Shown: positions 61,094 through 64,000 of the stretch, piece by piece
Layout of the letters: each line of letters opens with the position of its first letter
Position numbering within the stretch: the first letter of the stretch is position 1
Assembly: GCF_000440115.1 (NCBI RefSeq)
Contig: NZ_ALMY01000081.1
Coordinates: forward strand, 1-64,000
Reading direction: 5' to 3'
Source of the DNA: Streptococcus suis YS56
Lineage (GTDB): Bacteria; Bacillota; Bacilli; Lactobacillales; Streptococcaceae
Length of the DNA stretch: 64,000 nt
Made by a program: the position numbers and the translations under genes
The notes under the pieces: model-generated
Database searches by the model: none
Seen by the model: the letters and a program-made list of their open reading frames with translations, nothing else
Told to the model about the DNA's origin: nothing

Positions 61094-61108
61094 TTATTTA
61101 AGAGTAAC
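61094..61108 (-). other. Attachment site (attB) of ICESa2603-type elements, unoccupied
   Basis: The 15-bp TTATTTAAGAGTAAC is exactly the rplL 3'-end site used by this ICE family. It occurs once at rplL, followed by the normal terminator and trmFO, with no integrase or second copy nearby. The site match is from memory. Confidence 0.85.
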
Positions 61109-61459
61109 TGAAGCGCCTGCTTCTTCCAATTTAGCTTTGATTTCTTCAGCTTCTGCAGTTGCAACGCCTTCTTTAACCATAGCTGGTGCACCGTCAACAA
61201 GCTCTTTAGCTTCTTTAAGACCAAGACCAGTGATTTCACGTACAACTTTGATAACGCCAACTTTTTTGTCGCCAGCAGATGTCAATTCAACGTCAAATGA
61301 ATCTTTAGCTTCTTCAGCAGCACCACCAGCTGCAGCAACAGCTACAGGAGCAGCCGCAGTTACACCAAATTCTTCTTCGATAGCTTTAACAAGGTCGTTA
61401 AGCTCAAGGATAGTAGCTTCTTTAATTTCAGCAATAATGTTTTCAATGTTCAATGCCAT
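61094..61459 (-). CDS. rplL: 50S ribosomal protein L7/L12
   Basis: 121 residues. [20 protein letters not shown] at the N-terminus (dimerisation), an Ala-rich hinge ([17 protein letters not shown]) and the C-terminal domain with [15 protein letters not shown], which recruits elongation factors. AGGAG precedes the ATG. The stop codon lies within the 15-bp ICE attachment site. Confidence 0.98.
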   Translation of the reverse strand: MALNIENIIAEIKEATILELNDLVKAIEEEFGVTAAAPVAVAAAGGAAEEAKDSFDVELTSAGDKKVGVIKVVREITGLGLKEAKELVDGAPAMVKEGVATAEAEEIKAKLEEAGASVTLK

Positions 61460-61524
61460 TGTGATTTTCCTCCAATTTAGGTTTTTAAATAGTTTGTAGC
61501 ACTAAGCAGCTACGCTCTGACGCA

Positions 61525-62019
61525 TTAAGCTGCGTCTTCTTTTTCTGCAACAGCTTTGACAGCGTATGCAACGTTGCGAACTGGCGCTTGAAGTACAGAA
61601 AGCAACATAGAAAGCATGCCTTCGCGGTTTGGCAATGTAGCAAGTGCTTCGATTTCTTCTTTAGAAGAAACTTTACCTTCTACAGCTCCACCTTTGATTT
61701 CAAGAGCATCAGCAGTTTTCGCGAAATCGTAAATTGTTTTAGCTGGAGCAACTGCATCGTTTGAGAATGCAACCGCAGATGGACCTACAAACAATTCTGC
61801 AAGACCTTCAAGACCAGCTTGCTCAGCAGCACGACGCAAGATTGAGTTTTTGATAACTTTGTACTCAACTTCTGCACCACGCAAGTTACGACGGAGAACT
61901 GTATCTTGTTCTACTGTCAAACCACGAGCATCTACAACAACGATAGATGTTGCAGCTTTCATTTGCTCAGCAACGGCATTTACTAATTCCGCTTTTTTAG
62001 CGATAATAGCTTCACTCAT
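61525..62019 (-). CDS. rplJ: 50S ribosomal protein L10
   Basis: 164 residues from the ATG at 62019, seven nt after GGAGG; an in-frame ATG 12 codons earlier lies in the leader [23 protein letters not shown] is the normal L10 start, and [20 protein letters not shown] is a conserved segment. It builds the L8 stalk with L12. It is controlled by the L10 leader upstream. Confidence 0.97.
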   Translation of the reverse strand: MSEAIIAKKAELVNAVAEQMKAATSIVVVDARGLTVEQDTVLRRNLRGAEVEYKVIKNSILRRAAEQAGLEGLAELFVGPSAVAFSNDAVAPAKTIYDFAKTADALEIKGGAVEGKVSSKEEIEALATLPNREGMLSMLLSVLQAPVRNVAYAVKAVAEKEDAA

Positions 62020-62034
62020 TTTTTTACCTCCGTT

Positions 62035-62160
62035 TTTATTTTGGGCTAGGCACAAAAAAATCGCACCTAAACCTAGACACGAAAGTACAAATACGTTTAT
62101 CTCAATAATCGTTTTGTGCCTCGGTAGGATGTTTATGAGTCTAGCTCCCCTACTGTCTTA
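62035..62160 (-). ncRNA. L10 leader (ribosomal protein autoregulation)
   Basis: On the minus strand the region begins with GGGGAGCTAGACTC and contains AGGCACAAAA paired over a long distance with TTTTTTGTGCC, plus a GTCTAGGTTTAGG segment, the pattern of the L10 leader. L10-L12 binding should block translation or transcription of rplJ-rplL. Ends are approximate. Confidence 0.75.
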
Positions 62161-62184
62161 GGTCAGTTTTTTCAAACCTCAATT

Positions 62185-62213
62185 ATCATAACACAGTATT
62201 TTCTAGAATGCAA
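62185..62213 (-). promoter_or_regulatory. rplJ-rplL promoter
   Basis: On the minus strand TTGCAT (62213-62208) and TATGAT (62190-62185) with a 17-bp spacer. Confidence 0.65.
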
Positions 62214-62275
62214 GACTTTTCTCTTACTTTTTGAAATTTTTTTCCAAATTTTTTTGGACCAATTTTTTTCTCAAG

Positions 62276-62312
62276 ATGAAAAACAACTGCCATTCCCTTG
62301 AGAATAGCAGTT
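62276..62312 (-). terminator. Terminator after topA
   Basis: AACTGCCATTC (62285-62295) pairs with GAATAGCAGTT (62302-62312); the minus strand continues in a T run. Confidence 0.85.
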
Positions 62313-62317
62313 TAATC

Positions 62318-64000
62318 TTATTTAATTTTGTCTTCTTCGTAGTCGCCATTTGGGCAGACAACTTGTTTGCCACCACCACGAACTTTTTTCTCAACAAGAT
62401 AGTGGTCACATCTTGGACAGGAACGTCCGACTGGCTTGTCCCAAGAAGTAAATTCACACTCTGGGTAGCGATCACAACCATAGAATAGACGATTGCGTTT
62501 GCTCTTGCGCTCAATCACCTGACCTTTTTGGCAAACTGGACAAGTCACACCGATTTCCTTGGTGATTTGTTTGGTATTGCGGCAGTCTGGGAAGTTGCTA
62601 CAAGCGTAGAATTTTCCAAAACGACCTAACTTGATGACCATTTCATGACCACAAACATCACAATCAAAACCAGCTGGTTCATCCTTGATTTGAATCTTCT
62701 CCATCTGGTCTTCAGCCTTAGAAAGTTCCACTTTAAATGGTTGGTAGAAACCATCGATAACCTTCTGCCACTGCTCCTTCCCGATTTCTACATCATCCAA
62801 TTTCTGTTCCATATCAGCTGTAAACTTGACATTAACGATATCTGGGAAGAATTCGACAATGAGTTTATTGACAATCTCACCCAACTCTGTCGGTTCAAAT
62901 CGCTTAGCAGCAAGCTTAACATAATAACGTTTCTGAATGGTTTCAATGGTTGGTGCGTAGGTTGACGGGCGACCGACACCATTTTCTTCTAAGGTCTTGA
63001 TTAAAGTTGCTTCTGAATAGCGAGCAGGCGGTTGAGTAAAATGCTGTTCAGGATTTGTTGTTGTTCTAACAACTGTATCTCCTTGCTCCATATCCGGCAA
63101 CATCTTATTTTTATCAGAGTCATTATAGACTGCCATGTAACCATCGAATTTTACTTGACTACCATTGGCAGCGAAAATGACACCATTTTGCCCTAGGCGA
63201 ACACTCATGGTATCAAAGACTGCCGCTGACATCTGACTAGCTACAAATCGATTCCAAATCAAGGTATAGAGACGAAGTTGGTCCTTATCCAAATACTTGG
63301 CAATAGACTCTGGTGTCAAATGAACATTTGACGGACGAATAGCCTCGTGGGCATCCTGGGCTCCTGTCGCATTTTTGACCTTGCTACCATGTTTTGAATA
63401 GGTTTCGCCAAAACGCTCTGTGATAAATTCTGCAGCCTGAGCTTGAGCAACAGGGCTAATACGGGTTGAATCCGTACGCATATAGGTAATCAAACCTTGA
63501 GTACCGCCCGTACCGAGACTAACTCCTTCATAGAGCTGTTGAGCAACCATCATGGTTTTACGGGTACGGAAGTTGATTTTATTGGCCGCATCCATCTGCA
63601 TGGTCGAGGTTGTATATGGAAGTGGTGCATTTCGTTTGCGTTCCTTCCGCTCCACCTGCTCTACCAAGAAATCGTCTCCGTTTAGACGTGCCAAAATCTC
63701 CTTGACTTGCTCATTGTTTTCAACCTTGACTTTTTTACCGTCTAGCCCATAGAAACTAGCTTGGAATTTCTTGCTTCCTTTTTTAAAAGTCGCATCAATT
63801 GTCCAATATTCCTCTGGTTTGAAATTGTTGATTTCATTTTCACGGTCAATAATCAACTTGAGGGCGACAGATTGTACTCGCCCTGCCGACAAGCCCTTTT
63901 TAACTTTTTTCCAGAGAATTGGCGAAATGGAATACCCTACAATACGGTCCAAGACACGACGAGCTTGTTGGGCATCGACCAAGTCATGATTGATGGCACG
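62318..64000 (-). CDS. topA: DNA topoisomerase I, 5' partial
   Basis: 561 residues are visible; the frame stays open to the window edge, so the start is beyond 64000. [22 protein letters not shown] and [20 protein letters not shown], in parts, cover the active-site Tyr region (YMRTDSTR). [10 protein letters not shown] and [13 protein letters not shown] follow. Two C4 zinc ribbons ([31 protein letters not shown]) and a third degenerate one end the protein. It relaxes negative supercoils. Confidence 0.97.
   Translation of the reverse strand, partial: RAINHDLVDAQQARRVLDRIVGYSISPILWKKVKKGLSAGRVQSVALKLIIDRENEINNFKPEEYWTIDATFKKGSKKFQASFYGLDGKKVKVENNEQVKEILARLNGDDFLVEQVERKERKRNAPLPYTTSTMQMDAANKINFRTRKTMMVAQQLYEGVSLGTGGTQGLITYMRTDSTRISPVAQAQAAEFITERFGETYSKHGSKVKNATGAQDAHEAIRPSNVHLTPESIAKYLDKDQLRLYTLIWNRFVASQMSAAVFDTMSVRLGQNGVIFAANGSQVKFDGYMAVYNDSDKNKMLPDMEQGDTVVRTTTNPEQHFTQPPARYSEATLIKTLEENGVGRPSTYAPTIETIQKRYYVKLAAKRFEPTELGEIVNKLIVEFFPDIVNVKFTADMEQKLDDVEIGKEQWQKVIDGFYQPFKVELSKAEDQMEKIQIKDEPAGFDCDVCGHEMVIKLGRFGKFYACSNFPDCRNTKQITKEIGVTCPVCQKGQVIERKSKRNRLFYGCDRYPECEFTSWDKPVGRSCPRCDHYLVEKKVRGGGKQVVCPNGDYEEDKIK

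Overview
The window reads as a chromosomal segment of a low-GC Gram-positive coccus, almost certainly Streptococcus and most probably Streptococcus suis. The evidence is the streptococcal gene order (dapB-cca-ABC-F; thyA-folA-clpX-engB; tdk-prfA-prmC-sua5-glyA; ylxM-ffh-satD; trmFO; rplJ-rplL; topA), an LPXTG surface protein, an M26 zinc protease, XerS with a difSL-like site, and the 15-bp rplL attachment site used by ICESa2603-type elements. These are recognitions from the sequence; no database search was run. I saw no rRNA, tRNA, CRISPR array or intact insertion sequence.

Layout. 1-4.4 kb: 3' part of a large M26-type protease. 4.5-10 kb: DUF1149-degV-dapB-cca-ABC-F-membrane protein operon. 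10-20.5 kb: glk, two small membrane proteins, thyA, folA, a 57-aa membrane protein, clpX, engB, ndk, a HIRAN protein, lepA, a tautomerase and a PASTA-like/Excalibur exported protein. 20.6-28.2 kb: tdk, prfA, prmC, sua5, an orphan, a GNAT, glyA, a nucleoid-associated protein and a lysozyme-like protein. 28.2-38.6 kb: accessory stretch with an SDR, a lipoprotein, a second HIRAN protein, two orphans, McrBC, an XRE regulator, a SEC10/PgrA-like LPXTG protein and a membrane orphan. 38.8-46 kb: guaA, a GntR regulator, ylxM-ffh, satD, a TmrB-like pseudogene, difSL and xerS. 46-64 kb: almost everything is on the minus strand: a phosphohexomutase, a Bce-type peptide-antibiotic module (two-component system, ABC transporter, a LanFEG-like ABC transporter, a lipoprotein and an embedded toxin-antitoxin pair), an ATP-grasp/esterase/esterase operon, a second toxin-antitoxin pair, trmFO, rplL-rplJ with an L10 leader, and topA (5' end off the window).

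The difSL/xerS site sits where the dominant coding strand flips from plus to minus, so the window spans the replication terminus.

Main points of interest. (1) satD has three 18-bp palindromic boxes at exact 28-bp intervals that build its own -35 and -10. Its N-terminus carries class III nucleotidyl-cyclase-like motifs, and a helix-turn-helix-like segment follows. (2) Accessory pieces at several places are flanked by a duplicated edge of the neighbouring core gene: the ndk terminator, thyA 3' end, glyA 5' end, bceA 5' end and trmFO terminator. This suggests repeated homology-edged acquisition. (3) The Bce module has gained a LanFEG-like transporter and a toxin-antitoxin pair, and its leading promoter has direct repeats at 21-bp spacing. 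(4) An operon of two esterases and an ATP-grasp ligase of unknown function has a palindromic operator. (5) The phosphohexomutase seems to have lost its normal start codon. (6) The rplL ICE attachment site is intact and empty.
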